From Gardnerella swidsinskii (lineage in GTDB: Bacteria > Actinomycetota > Actinomycetes > Actinomycetales > Bifidobacteriaceae): 64,000 nucleotides of DNA. Numbering within the stretch: position 1 is the stretch's first letter; the number at the start of each line of letters is the position of its first letter. Location of the stretch: positions 368,173 to 432,172 of the forward strand of contig NZ_QJVB01000002.1 in assembly GCF_003397705.1 (NCBI RefSeq). Reading direction: 5' to 3'. Positions 16,425 to 24,844 of this stretch are shown piece by piece. Both the position numbers and the translations under genes were made by a program. The notes beneath the pieces are model-generated. The model had not been told where the DNA came from, made no database searches, and saw only the letters and a list, made by a program, of their open reading frames with translations.

Positions 16425-19400
16425 CTACGCACTAGGCAAACAACTAGATCCAAAAACGATTTTCATTTCAGCAAACAAAGAAGTATCTCGCTTTACACGG
16501 AAACGATCTCCAAAAGTAAGAACTTGTGCCTTGCCTGTATCGTCGACAAGAGCCAAGCGCACTTCACAGCAGCCTGGATGTCGGCTCAAAATATTACTTA
16601 ATTGCGCAACACGACCTTTATCTAGAACTTTACGAGGAATAACAACTGTTAAAGGTCTCTCATCCACTGATTCAAGAGTTGGTATTTCAAACTCTGTAGC
16701 ACGCATGGAAACAGTTTCATCACGCACTTCAACTTGTCCACGAATACGCACAACTTGATCAATTGCAAGTTCTTGCGCTGAAGCTTCGTACACTTTGCCA
16801 AAGAACATGCATTGTATTGAACTTTCCATGTCTTCAACTGTGACAATCGCCCAAGCATTACCTTTTCGAGACACTCGCCTATCTACGCTCGTAACTAGGC
16901 CTGCAATAGTTACTTGCTGACCATCGCTCATAGTTCTTGCTCTGTCGATCAGTTGAGCGATTGACATCTCACGTAAATCTGCCAAAACTGCAGACAATCC
17001 GCTTAGTGGATGATCAGAAACGTACAATCCAAGCATTTCTCGCTCAAAATTAAGCTTTGTCTTTTTATCCCACTCTTCAACATCAGGTACAGTAATTTGC
17101 ATATCTCCCATACCGTTGTCGTCATCCGAGTCAGAAGACGAATCAAGATCAGCAAATAAATCAAACTGACCCTCTGCCTGCTTGCGCTTAAGCGCAATCA
17201 CAGAATCAATTGCAGGATCACAAATTTGAAACAGCGCACGACGATTTGAATCAATAGAATCAAAAGCTCCAGCTTTAATAAGCGACTCTACTAAACGTCG
17301 ATTAAGTGCACTAATAGGAACACGTTGTACAAAATCCATAAAGTTTACGAAACGTCCGCGCTCACCTTCACGCTCAGTAATAATATCGTTTACTGCTTTG
17401 TCTCCAACGTTACGAATAGCACCCAAACCAAAGCGCACAACATCTCCAACTGCAGAATACTCAAGAACAGACTCGTTTACATCAGGTTGCAAAACTTGAA
17501 TACCCATGCGCCTTGCCTCGCCCAAGTACAGTGCAGTTTTGTCTTTATTCGTACGTTCGTTTTGAAGCAAAGCTGCCATAAATTCCACAGGATAATGCGT
17601 TTTTAGGTATGCAGTCCAGTAAGAAATCAAGCCATAAGCTGCAGAGTGAGCTTTATTAAACGCGTAACCAGAGAACGGAACCAAAACATCCCACACAGCT
17701 TGTGCAGCTTCTTCAGAATATCCGTGAGCTTTCATACCTTCAAAGAATGGCACCTGCTCTTTTGCCAGCACTTCCGGCTTTTTCTTGCCCATTGCTCGAC
17801 GTAACACATCTGCTTTACCAAGACTGTATCCTGCTAAAATACGCGCTGCAGACTGCACCTGCTCCTGGTAAACAATCAAACCGTAAGTTTCGTCCAGAAC
17901 TTCCTTTAACGGCTCAGCAACTTCTGGATGAATAGGGATAATATCTTGCAAACCATTCTTGCGCTTAGCATAATTCGTATGCGAATCCATATCCATAGGA
18001 CCAGGCCTGTAAAGTGCAATCAAAGCCGAAATATCGTTGAAATTATCCGGTTTCAAAGTACGTAGAAGCGCACGCATACCGTCGGAATCAAGCTGAAAAA
18101 CGCCTAAAGTATCACCCCTAGAAAGCAGTTGATAAGTAGCTTTATCGTCTAACGGAATCTTAGTATAATCAATCGGATCCTTCCCATTATTTTCGATATT
18201 TCGCAAAGTATCGCGAATAACTGTCAAGTTGGAAAGACCCAAAAAGTCCATTTTTACAAGACCGAGCGTTTCACAAGTGTGATACTCAAAAGTTGTAGTA
18301 ATAGTACCGTCAGTGCGCTCTAAAAGTGGCGAAGTGTTTGTGATTGGCTCCGAGCCCATGATTGTTGCACAAGCATGCACACCTGTTTGACGAATCAAAC
18401 CTTCAATGCCCTTAGCTTCTTCCGTAATGCGATGAGTATCTGGATCCGTGTCGTACATTTCGCGAAACTCGCGCGCTTCAGCGTAACGCTTTGATTTTTC
18501 GTCGAAAATATCGTGCAAGCTCATATCTTTGCCGTTTTTAGCAGGAGGAAGAACCTTCGTAATTTTTTCGCCTACTGAAAACTCGTAGCCCATAATACGC
18601 GCAGAATCTTTAAGAGCTTGCTTCGTTTTAATAGTTCCGTAAATAACGCACTGAGCAACTTTATCTCTACCGTATTTTTCGCCCACGTATTCAAGAACTT
18701 TGGCCCTGCCATCCGGGTCAAAATCAACATCAATATCAGGCAAGGATACGCGCTCCGGGTTTAAGAAGCGTTCAAAAATCAGACCATGCTTCATAGGATC
18801 AAGCTCTGTGATGCCCATTGCGTACGCAACCATAGCGCCTGCAGCAGAACCACGACCAGGACCTACCATTACACCATGCGCTTTAGCCCAATTAATATAA
18901 TCTGCAACAACTAAAAAGTATCCGCAGAATTGCATTTGGCAAATCACACCGCACTCGTAATCAGCCTGCTTTAAAACTTCCATTGGAATGTTGTTATTGT
19001 AACGACGCTCCAAACCTTCCTCGACTTTTTTAAGGAATAGCGAAGTCTCATCCCAACCTTCCGGGCAGTCAAATTGCGGCATAAAAGCGCCATCTTCGCC
19101 GTCGTCGAACATAACATTGCATCGACGAGCAATCTCAAGCGTGTTATCGCAAGCTTCTGGAAATTCTTTAAAAAGCTCACGCATTTGCTCAGCGGACTTC
19201 AAATAGTATCCTGAACCGTCAAACTTAAAACGGTCAGGATCGTCCAAGCGCGAGCCGGAATTAATGCAAAGCATAGCATCTTGCGCTTCACGATCTTCTT
19301 CATGAACGTAATGCAAATCGTTTGTTGCAAGAAGAGGTGCGTTAAGTTTTTTTGCAATTTCAAGCAAGTCTTTAGTTACGCGCGTTTCAATAGAAAGCCC

Positions 19401-19991
19401 GTGATTCATAAGCTCGATAAAGAAATTGTCACGCCCGAAAATATCTTGAAACTCACCAGCTGCTCGTAAAGCCTCTTTGAACTGACCTAAGCGAAGACGC
19501 GTCTGGATAATTCCAGAAGGGCATCCTGAAGACGCAATTACACCTTTTGAGTAGGTTGAAAGCACGTCTTTATCCATACGTGGGTAGCGCATAACTCTAC
19601 CCTCAAGATTCGCCACAGACGAAGCTTTAAGAAGATTTGTTAAGCCAGTATCGTTTTCCGCCCACAAAGTCATATGCGTAATTAAACCGCCGCCAGAAAC
19701 GTCATCTGCACGCTGATCTTCCGTGCCCCAATGCACGCGACTTTTGTCTTGTCTTGCTGTTTCAGGAGTAACATACGCTTCTATGCCAATAATTGGCTTA
19801 ATCCCAGCTTTTACAGCCGTACTCCACATTTCGTACGCGCCGTGCATGTTGCCATGATCCGTAATAGCTACAGCCGGCATACCTAATTCTTTAGCGCGCG
19901 CTACTAAATCAGGTATTTTTGACGCACCATCTAGAAGTGAATAATGCGTGTGATTGTGCAAATGTACGAAGTTGGTTTCCGGCTGAGTCAT
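16425..19991 (-). CDS. dnaE: DNA polymerase III alpha subunit DnaE
   Basis: Replicative DNA polymerase, 1188 residues, normal for DnaE1. The N-terminal PHP domain starts FVHLHNHTHYSLLDGASK and continues with AITDHGNMHGAYEM. The polymerase active site PDIDVDFDPDGR is at about residue 419, preceded by GPGRGSAAGAMVAYAMGI. GYAFNKAHSAAYGLISYW lies in the fingers and tandem helix-hairpin-helix area. An OB-fold is near residue 1020-1060 (VTIAGLVTSVDRRVSRKG). There is no strong ribosome binding site before the ATG. A Ser/Asp-rich insertion (DLDSSSDSDDDNG) lies near residue 955. The pseudouridine synthase gene lies 46 bp upstream. Confidence 0.97.
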   Translation of the reverse strand: MTQPETNFVHLHNHTHYSLLDGASKIPDLVARAKELGMPAVAITDHGNMHGAYEMWSTAVKAGIKPIIGIEAYVTPETARQDKSRVHWGTEDQRADDVSGGGLITHMTLWAENDTGLTNLLKASSVANLEGRVMRYPRMDKDVLSTYSKGVIASSGCPSGIIQTRLRLGQFKEALRAAGEFQDIFGRDNFFIELMNHGLSIETRVTKDLLEIAKKLNAPLLATNDLHYVHEEDREAQDAMLCINSGSRLDDPDRFKFDGSGYYLKSAEQMRELFKEFPEACDNTLEIARRCNVMFDDGEDGAFMPQFDCPEGWDETSLFLKKVEEGLERRYNNNIPMEVLKQADYECGVICQMQFCGYFLVVADYINWAKAHGVMVGPGRGSAAGAMVAYAMGITELDPMKHGLIFERFLNPERVSLPDIDVDFDPDGRAKVLEYVGEKYGRDKVAQCVIYGTIKTKQALKDSARIMGYEFSVGEKITKVLPPAKNGKDMSLHDIFDEKSKRYAEAREFREMYDTDPDTHRITEEAKGIEGLIRQTGVHACATIMGSEPITNTSPLLERTDGTITTTFEYHTCETLGLVKMDFLGLSNLTVIRDTLRNIENNGKDPIDYTKIPLDDKATYQLLSRGDTLGVFQLDSDGMRALLRTLKPDNFNDISALIALYRPGPMDMDSHTNYAKRKNGLQDIIPIHPEVAEPLKEVLDETYGLIVYQEQVQSAARILAGYSLGKADVLRRAMGKKKPEVLAKEQVPFFEGMKAHGYSEEAAQAVWDVLVPFSGYAFNKAHSAAYGLISYWTAYLKTHYPVEFMAALLQNERTNKDKTALYLGEARRMGIQVLQPDVNESVLEYSAVGDVVRFGLGAIRNVGDKAVNDIITEREGERGRFVNFMDFVQRVPISALNRRLVESLIKAGAFDSIDSNRRALFQICDPAIDSVIALKRKQAEGQFDLFADLDSSSDSDDDNGMGDMQITVPDVEEWDKKTKLNFEREMLGLYVSDHPLSGLSAVLADLREMSIAQLIDRARTMSDGQQVTIAGLVTSVDRRVSRKGNAWAIVTVEDMESSIQCMFFGKVYEASAQELAIDQVVRIRGQVEVRDETVSMRATEFEIPTLESVDERPLTVVIPRKVLDKGRVAQLSNILSRHPGCCEVRLALVDDTGKAQVLTFGDRFRVKRDTSLFAEMKIVFGSSCLPSA

Positions 19992-20037
19992 AAAAGATAT
20001 TCTATAAGCGAAAGTTGACTGAAAAAATGCAAAAACG

Positions 20038-20976
20038 TTACTTTAATAATGCTCGCATAGCTTCTAACGCGTGTTGCAAATCAAGAGGATAATGCGACTT
20101 AACCGTCACTGATTTACCCGTGCGAGGATGTGTAAAAGTAAGTTCCATAGAATGCAACCATTGACGTTGCAACCCAAGTTTTTGAGCCAAAACTGGGTTC
20201 GCTCCATACATTGAATCCCCAACCAAAGGGTGACCTATAGACGAAAAATGGACGCGTATTTGATGTGTACGACCAGTTTCCAAATTAACGCTTACTAACG
20301 TTGCTTGACTAAAACGCTCAAGCACATCCCAGTGCGTAACAGCAGGCTTGCCGTCAGAAGTAATAGTAAAACGAAAATCAGATACTTTTGCGCGACCTAT
20401 AGGAGCATCAATAGTAGCTTTATCTTGCGCTAAATCTCCTTGAACAAGCGCATGATACGTTTTTTTAACGATATGCTTTGCAAACTGATTTTTCATTACT
20501 TCATAAGCAAAATCTGTTTTACAAACTAGCATTAATCCGCTTGTTCCAACGTCTAATCTGCTTACGATTCCTTTGCGCGATTCGTCGCACAGCGTTGTTT
20601 TTATATCTATTCCAACAGCTTCTAGGCATTCTGGAACTGTCGGCCCACTCCATCCCTTTGCTGCGTGAGAGGCAACTCCAACAGGCTTATCTATTACAAC
20701 AACATCGTCGTCGTTGTAAATAATTGGAATATTACATACAGAAGATTCATTATTTTGCTCTTCTTTTTGTTCTGCACTTTCTTTTTGATCGACAACAATC
20801 GTATCGCCATCTTGCAAAATGGAGGATTTTTGCGATTTTCTACCTAAGATTTTCGCTTGGTTACGCTCAATAAGAGATATCGCACTTGCACGCGAAACTC
20901 CCATTAGTTTTGATAAGCAAACATCAAATCTGCAGCCGGAAAATTGGCTTGTAACTTTAAAGCAAATATCACTCAT
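20038..20976 (-). CDS. rluD: RluA/RluD family 23S rRNA pseudouridine synthase
   Basis: Isomerises uridines in 23S rRNA to pseudouridine. An S4 RNA-binding domain is at the N-terminus (CLSKLMGVSRASAISLIER, then DGDTIVVDQ). The catalytic domain starts at IIYNDDDVVVIDKPVGVASH and holds the family motif SRLDVGTSGLMLV with the catalytic Asp near residue 140. ETGRTHQIRVHFSSIGHPLVG is also present. Family members usually have HRLD; here it is SRLD, a common actinobacterial variant. The ATG at 20976 overlaps the end of lspA by 8 bp (lspA-rluD is a usual pairing), so coupling is likely. Which uridines are modified cannot be told from sequence, so the symbol is a family label. Confidence 0.9.
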   Translation of the reverse strand: MSDICFKVTSQFSGCRFDVCLSKLMGVSRASAISLIERNQAKILGRKSQKSSILQDGDTIVVDQKESAEQKEEQNNESSVCNIPIIYNDDDVVVIDKPVGVASHAAKGWSGPTVPECLEAVGIDIKTTLCDESRKGIVSRLDVGTSGLMLVCKTDFAYEVMKNQFAKHIVKKTYHALVQGDLAQDKATIDAPIGRAKVSDFRFTITSDGKPAVTHWDVLERFSQATLVSVNLETGRTHQIRVHFSSIGHPLVGDSMYGANPVLAQKLGLQRQWLHSMELTFTHPRTGKSVTVKSHYPLDLQHALEAMRALLK

Positions 20977-21478
20977 CGGCATGCCCGAAAAGAGGAATCC
21001 CAATCAAAATAAGGCATACAACTGCGATTCCTGCAAACATAAGCTCAATATCTGCAACGTTCCCAACAGACCAACCGTAGTTTATAAAATCTACGACTTT
21101 GCCATTCAAAAAACCTTGAGCATATTGCGCTCTATCAATGAGGTTTCCGAAAGCTCCAGCAAACGCTAGAGCAAACGCAATAGTCCAATACAAAGATTTT
21201 GTGTGCTTAATAGCCGCTATCATGGCACCACAAGCAGCACAAGCTAATACGCTAATAACCCATGTAAAAGAAGAACCTAAGCCAAATGATGCTCCAGGAT
21301 TTCGTACAAGAGTTAAAGAAAGCAAGTGCGGCACAAGCTCAATGTTTTTCCCGTCACTAAGCGTCGCCAAAGCCCAAAGTTTTGTTATGCGATCTAGCAC
21401 AACACCAATAAAAACAATTAGTGCAAAAACGGCTACGCGAGTACGTAGCCGTTTCACACGCACATCTCTATGCGTCAA
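20969..21478 (-). CDS. lspA: Lipoprotein signal peptidase LspA (SPase II)
   Basis: Cleaves signal peptides from prolipoproteins in the membrane; aspartyl protease. 169 residues with four transmembrane helices. The family motifs are VRNPGASFGLG, GNLIDRAQ and VGNVADIEL, the last two carrying the two catalytic aspartates. The start is a TTG at 21478 with GGAT a few bases upstream; no in-frame ATG is available before the first helix, and GTG codons further in are alternatives. wag31 lies 81 bp upstream on the same strand, and rluD overlaps the 3' end. Confidence 0.94.
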   Translation of the reverse strand: MTHRDVRVKRLRTRVAVFALIVFIGVVLDRITKLWALATLSDGKNIELVPHLLSLTLVRNPGASFGLGSSFTWVISVLACAACGAMIAAIKHTKSLYWTIAFALAFAGAFGNLIDRAQYAQGFLNGKVVDFINYGWSVGNVADIELMFAGIAVVCLILIGIPLFGHADE

Positions 21479-21559
21479 TATTTATCCGATCTTTAGTAAT
21501 TCAAATAGTATCGGTGCAGTGCGCAACATTTTAAAATATCAGTCACGCACTGCTAAAAA

Positions 21560-22888
21560 CTACTCTTGCTTACCAGATTCTTCACCCTGCTTGTTGCCTA
21601 ATGCAGCATAGGTATTTTCATCAGAAACTTGAGCAACCAACTGACCAAGGAAATCAGTCAAGCGAGTACGATATTCAGTCTCAAATTGCTTGAGGCTCTG
21701 AATATTTCCTTCAATAACTTGAGTTTGCTTCTCAAGATTCTCACGTACCTGACGAGCATATGCATCAGCAGCTGTACGAGTTGTAGAATCATAGTCTGCA
21801 GCACGATGCTGTACTTCAGCTTCATACTGGTCAGCTTGATCATGCGTCTGCTTAGAGTAATCATCAGCAGCTTGACGAACCTTACCAGAGTAAGCATCAG
21901 CCTCATTGTGAGCACGAGCAGCATAAGAATCAGCATCGCCGCGAGTACGAGTAGAGTAATCGTCAGCATCAGCATGAGTCTGCTTGCTGTATTCTTCAGC
22001 TTCAGAACGAGTGCGTGCAGAATATTCATCTGCCTTAGCAACAGTTTCGTTATAACGAGCTTGGCTTTCTTCAACAATTTGTTGAGCCTTAGCCTTGCCT
22101 TTATCTACATATTGATCATGCAATTGCATAGCAAGAGTCAACATTGCAGTTGCACGCTCTGGCTCAGAACCTTGTGCTTCTGCACCAGCACCAGCAATCT
22201 TTTGCAAGCTACCAGTTTCAGTATTTGGTTCCATCTTAGCAACCTGCTTTCGAAGCTGCTCTTCACGCTGACGAGACTCTTCCAACTGCTTGGAAAGTTC
22301 CTCAATCTTAGTGTTTTCTTGCTGAGTGACAACAAGCTGCTGGCGAACAGTTTCAAGCTCGCGACCCAAGTTTTCGCTGCTTGCACGGAAGTCGTCACGC
22401 TCGCGAGTAACAGTTTCAAGCTCTTTTTGAACCTGCTTAGCATTGTCTGCTTGAGCAGTTTGAGCAGTTAACTGATCTACCTGCGCACCCAAACCATCTA
22501 ACTGTTCCTTCAACTGCTGGTTTTGAGCAGTCAAAGCACGATTACTTTCTTCAGCTTCACGCAACTTAGTTGCAGTAGCTTCAAGTTGAGAAGCAGCTTC
22601 ATTTGATTCACCCTGCTTCTTAGAAGCATCACGCAATGCCTCATTTTCTTTAGTTAAGGATTCTACCTTAGAAGTTAACTCAGCAATCTTCGTATTCAAA
22701 CCCGCAACATCACGGCCAAGAGATTGCGTGGAAGCCCCTAGGCCCTGCACTGCCTGCTGACCGAGTGCTTCTATTGTTTCTGTAACCTGATCGAGAAACT
22801 CGTCGACCTCGTCAACGTCATAACCTCCCTTAAAACGTACAATTTGGAAGGTATGCTCTCGAATGTCCTTAGGCGTCAACAGAGTCAT
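21560..22888 (-). CDS. wag31: Wag31/DivIVA polar growth scaffold
   Basis: Coiled-coil protein that marks curved membrane at poles and septa and directs wall growth in actinobacteria. 442 residues. The N-terminus TLLTPKDIREHTFQIVRF and GYDVDEVDEFLDQVTE is the DivIVA lipid-binding domain. A Gln/Glu-rich coiled coil follows over residues 60-250. Residues 286-384 consist of nine 11-residue repeats of the form A-D-x-Y-S-x-x-T-R-x-x. The ATG at 22888 is chosen because GAGGTG lies eight bases upstream, although the frame starts 9 codons earlier. It is followed by lspA and rluD. The sepF genes usual next to wag31 are not in view. Confidence 0.94.
   Translation of the reverse strand: MTLLTPKDIREHTFQIVRFKGGYDVDEVDEFLDQVTETIEALGQQAVQGLGASTQSLGRDVAGLNTKIAELTSKVESLTKENEALRDASKKQGESNEAASQLEATATKLREAEESNRALTAQNQQLKEQLDGLGAQVDQLTAQTAQADNAKQVQKELETVTRERDDFRASSENLGRELETVRQQLVVTQQENTKIEELSKQLEESRQREEQLRKQVAKMEPNTETGSLQKIAGAGAEAQGSEPERATAMLTLAMQLHDQYVDKGKAKAQQIVEESQARYNETVAKADEYSARTRSEAEEYSKQTHADADDYSTRTRGDADSYAARAHNEADAYSGKVRQAADDYSKQTHDQADQYEAEVQHRAADYDSTTRTAADAYARQVRENLEKQTQVIEGNIQSLKQFETEYRTRLTDFLGQLVAQVSDENTYAALGNKQGEESGKQE
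21737..22033 (-). repeat. Nine 33-bp units coding for hendecad repeats in Wag31
   Basis: Nine consecutive 11-codon units, in frame and without gaps, each starting Ala-Asp/Glu-x-Tyr. Examples are ADEYSARTRSE, AEEYSKQTHAD, ADDYSTRTRGD and ADDYSKQTHDQ. The DNA units have drifted, so the period is clearest at protein level. An 11-residue period fits a right-handed or straight coiled coil. Confidence 0.88.
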
Positions 22889-23040
22889 ATGCTTTACACC
22901 TCGCTTTTTGGGCATAGCCCTTTGATATATATCTATTCGATGCTATCACGTCCGCAGAAAATTAGTGCGGTTAATACAAAAATTTATGCAACAAAACGCC
23001 GCTTTTATAAAAATTACGCGTTAAAAAACCATAAACTCAT

Positions 23041-23319
23041 CTATAACCAAATTTGAAGAACGTATAGAGCAAAATATAAAAGCATATAACTTACGTCAAT
23101 ACTAATATTTCCACAACGAGTTGGCGGAATAAACTTGCGCAATACGCGTAATGGCGGTTCTGTTATGAAATAAATAATCCGTATTAGAAAATTAAAAGCA
23201 CCTCTAGGACGCATACGAGGAACAAGCACAAATAACCAATCTGCAACCATTCGAATAATCATTATTATCAAATAAGCGCGTATAATCACACGTAATATAG
23301 ATAACGCAACAAATATCAT
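23041..23319 (-). CDS. YggT family membrane protein
   Basis: 92 residues with two hydrophobic helices (about residues 3-30 and 72-90). Between them is the conserved YggT stretch FNFLIRIIYFITEPPLRVLRKFIPP, here at about residues 43-67. YggT proteins are small actinobacterial and cyanobacterial membrane proteins encoded beside wag31 and sepF, with a suspected role in cell shape or division. AAGGTGATG lies a few bases before the ATG. It is upstream of wag31 on the same strand with a gap of about 150 bp, which supports a shared role in growth and division. Confidence 0.9.
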   Translation of the reverse strand: MIFVALSILRVIIRAYLIIMIIRMVADWLFVLVPRMRPRGAFNFLIRIIYFITEPPLRVLRKFIPPTRCGNISIDVSYMLLYFALYVLQIWL

Positions 23320-23493
23320 TCGAACATCACCTTACAAAATAATACAACTAACACATTCAAGTTAAGCATACGCTGCAGAATCAAAATGCGAGAATAACAG
23401 ATGTTATGGCAACAGATGCATATCATTAAACTTCAGTTTTACGAGATATAATCTCACTGATTGTATTGATATTATTCAAAAGGAAGGTCGACA

Positions 23494-24504
23494 ATGACTG
23501 TTCTTGTTACAGGTGGATGCGGATACATTGGAGCACATGTAGTTCACGCTTTACATGAAACAAAGCAAAATGTCGTCGTCGTTGACGATTTAAGCTACGG
23601 AAAGCCTACAAGAATTGAAGGCGCACGTCTTTATGGTATGGATATCTCTTCTCCTGATGCAGGAAAGCGACTTGCGCAAATTATGAAAGATGAGCACGTC
23701 GATGCTGTAATTCACTTTGCTGCTAGAAAGCAAGTTGGAGAGTCCGTAGAAAAGCCACTTTGGTATTATCAACAGAATATTAACGGCATGCTTAATGTGC
23801 TTGAAGGCATGAAAGATAGCGGAGTTAAGAAGCTCGTATTTTCTTCTTCTGCAGCAACTTATGGAGTGCCTCCTGTTGAAGTTGTACCAGAAGATGTTGT
23901 GCCAATGTTGCCAATTAACCCTTATGGTCAAACCAAGCTTTTTGGCGAGTGGATGGCACGTGCTTGCGAGCACACATACGGAATTCGCTTCTGCGCACTG
24001 CGTTACTTCAACGTAGCTGGATGCGGTCCGGTGGAATTGGAAGATCCTGCGATTTTGAACTTAATTCCTATGCTTCTTGACAGACTACAGCGAGGAAAAG
24101 CACCTGCTATTTTTGGCGACGACTATCCTACTGCTGATGGCACTTGCATTCGCGACTATATTCACGTTTCTGATTTAGCAGACGCGCATATTGCGGCACT
24201 CACGTATTTGGATCGCGACGAGCGCAAGTACGATGCTTTTAACGTAGGAACTGGTAAGGGCACGTCTGTGCGCGAAATTGTTGACGAAGTGCGCAGAGTT
24301 ACCGGTTTACCATTTAAAGAAACTGTTCTTGATCGCAGAGCTGGAGATCCTCCACAGCTTATTGGCAGCACGAAGCGAATTAACGAAGAAATGGGATGGC
24401 ATGCTCGCTACGACGTTAAGGATATCGTAGAATCTGCTTGGGCAGCTTGGCAGGCAAATCCTGAGCATCATATTGATGTTGATTCGTGGAAGCAGCTTGA
24501 CTAG
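23494..24504 (+). CDS. galE: UDP-glucose 4-epimerase GalE
   Basis: Interconverts UDP-glucose and UDP-galactose with bound NAD; part of the Leloir pathway and of supply for wall polysaccharides. 336 residues, normal length. The Rossmann motif is VTGGCGYIGAHV at residues 5-16. The catalytic SDR residues are in FSSSAATYG (Ser) and NPYGQTKLFGE (Tyr and Lys, near residues 143-147). RYFNVAGC follows. AAGGAAGG precedes the ATG. It stands alone on the plus strand, diverging from yggT, with a terminator just after the stop. A TATAAT hexamer at about 23446 may be its -10 element. Confidence 0.95.
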   Translation: MTVLVTGGCGYIGAHVVHALHETKQNVVVVDDLSYGKPTRIEGARLYGMDISSPDAGKRLAQIMKDEHVDAVIHFAARKQVGESVEKPLWYYQQNINGMLNVLEGMKDSGVKKLVFSSSAATYGVPPVEVVPEDVVPMLPINPYGQTKLFGEWMARACEHTYGIRFCALRYFNVAGCGPVELEDPAILNLIPMLLDRLQRGKAPAIFGDDYPTADGTCIRDYIHVSDLADAHIAALTYLDRDERKYDAFNVGTGKGTSVREIVDEVRRVTGLPFKETVLDRRAGDPPQLIGSTKRINEEMGWHARYDVKDIVESAWAAWQANPEHHIDVDSWKQLD

Positions 24505-24514
24505 CGAATAAAAC

Positions 24515-24548
24515 AAAACGCGCGGCACAAATCGTGTCGCGCGTTTTT
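24515..24548 (+). terminator. Terminator after galE
   Basis: A stem AAAACGCGCGGCAC / CGTGTCGCGCGTTTTT with an AAAT loop and one mismatch starts 11 bp after the galE stop. It is symmetrical enough to work from either side, so it may also end the tRNA transcript on the minus strand. Confidence 0.85.
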
Positions 24549-24552
24549 GTTG

Positions 24553-24625
24553 TGGCTCCGAGCGGGATCGATCCGCTGACCTAACGATTTTCAGTCGTTC
24601 GCTCTACCAACTGAGCTACAGAGCC
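24553..24625 (-). tRNA. tRNA-Phe (GAA anticodon)
   Basis: A 73-nt cloverleaf. The acceptor stem GGCTCTG pairs with CGGAGCC (one G-U), the D arm is GCTCAGTTGGTAGAGC, the anticodon loop is CTGAAAATC with anticodon GAA, and the T arm contains GATCGATCC in place of the usual GTTCRAATC. The discriminator is A and CCA is not encoded. Confidence 0.96.
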
Positions 24626-24632
24626 ATGACGA

Positions 24633-24655
24633 ATAAAAAACCCGGCGAACCGGGT
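24633..24655 (-). terminator. Hairpin terminator between tRNA-Asp and tRNA-Phe
   Basis: On the minus strand ACCCGG-TTCG-CCGGGT is followed directly by TTTTTATTC. The UUCG tetraloop and U-run make a textbook intrinsic terminator, and it sits 14 bp after tRNA-Asp and 8 bp before tRNA-Phe. Confidence 0.75.
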
Positions 24656-24668
24656 ATTCTATTAATCG

Positions 24669-24742
24669 CGACCCCGGCCGGACTTGAACCGGTGACCTCC
24701 GCCGTGACAGGGCGGCGCTCTAACCAACTGAGCTACGGGGCC
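24669..24742 (-). tRNA. tRNA-Asp (GTC anticodon)
   Basis: A 74-nt cloverleaf. The acceptor GGCCCCG pairs with CGGGGTC (one G-U), the D arm is GCTCAGTTGGTTAGAGC, the anticodon loop is CTGTCAC with anticodon GTC, and the T loop is GGTTCAAGTCC. The discriminator is G and CCA is not encoded. Confidence 0.96.
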
Positions 24743-24844
24743 GTGGCTTTGTTCTCTCGAACAGCCGAGTCACTATCTTACAGAATCCTTAGCAAAATGC
24801 AAGTGCCGCGCGTGTTCGGCGTGTTGCCGCACAAAATCAAGCTA

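Noticed and set aside
16261..16758. 165-codon plus-strand frame over the dnaE 3' end
   Set aside because: Antisense to dnaE and the acidic hypothetical gene, both better supported by ribosome binding sites and composition.
21629..22471. 280-codon plus-strand frame, antisense to wag31
   Set aside because: It mirrors the repetitive coiled-coil codons of Wag31, giving Ser/Leu/Thr-rich nonsense with no start signal.
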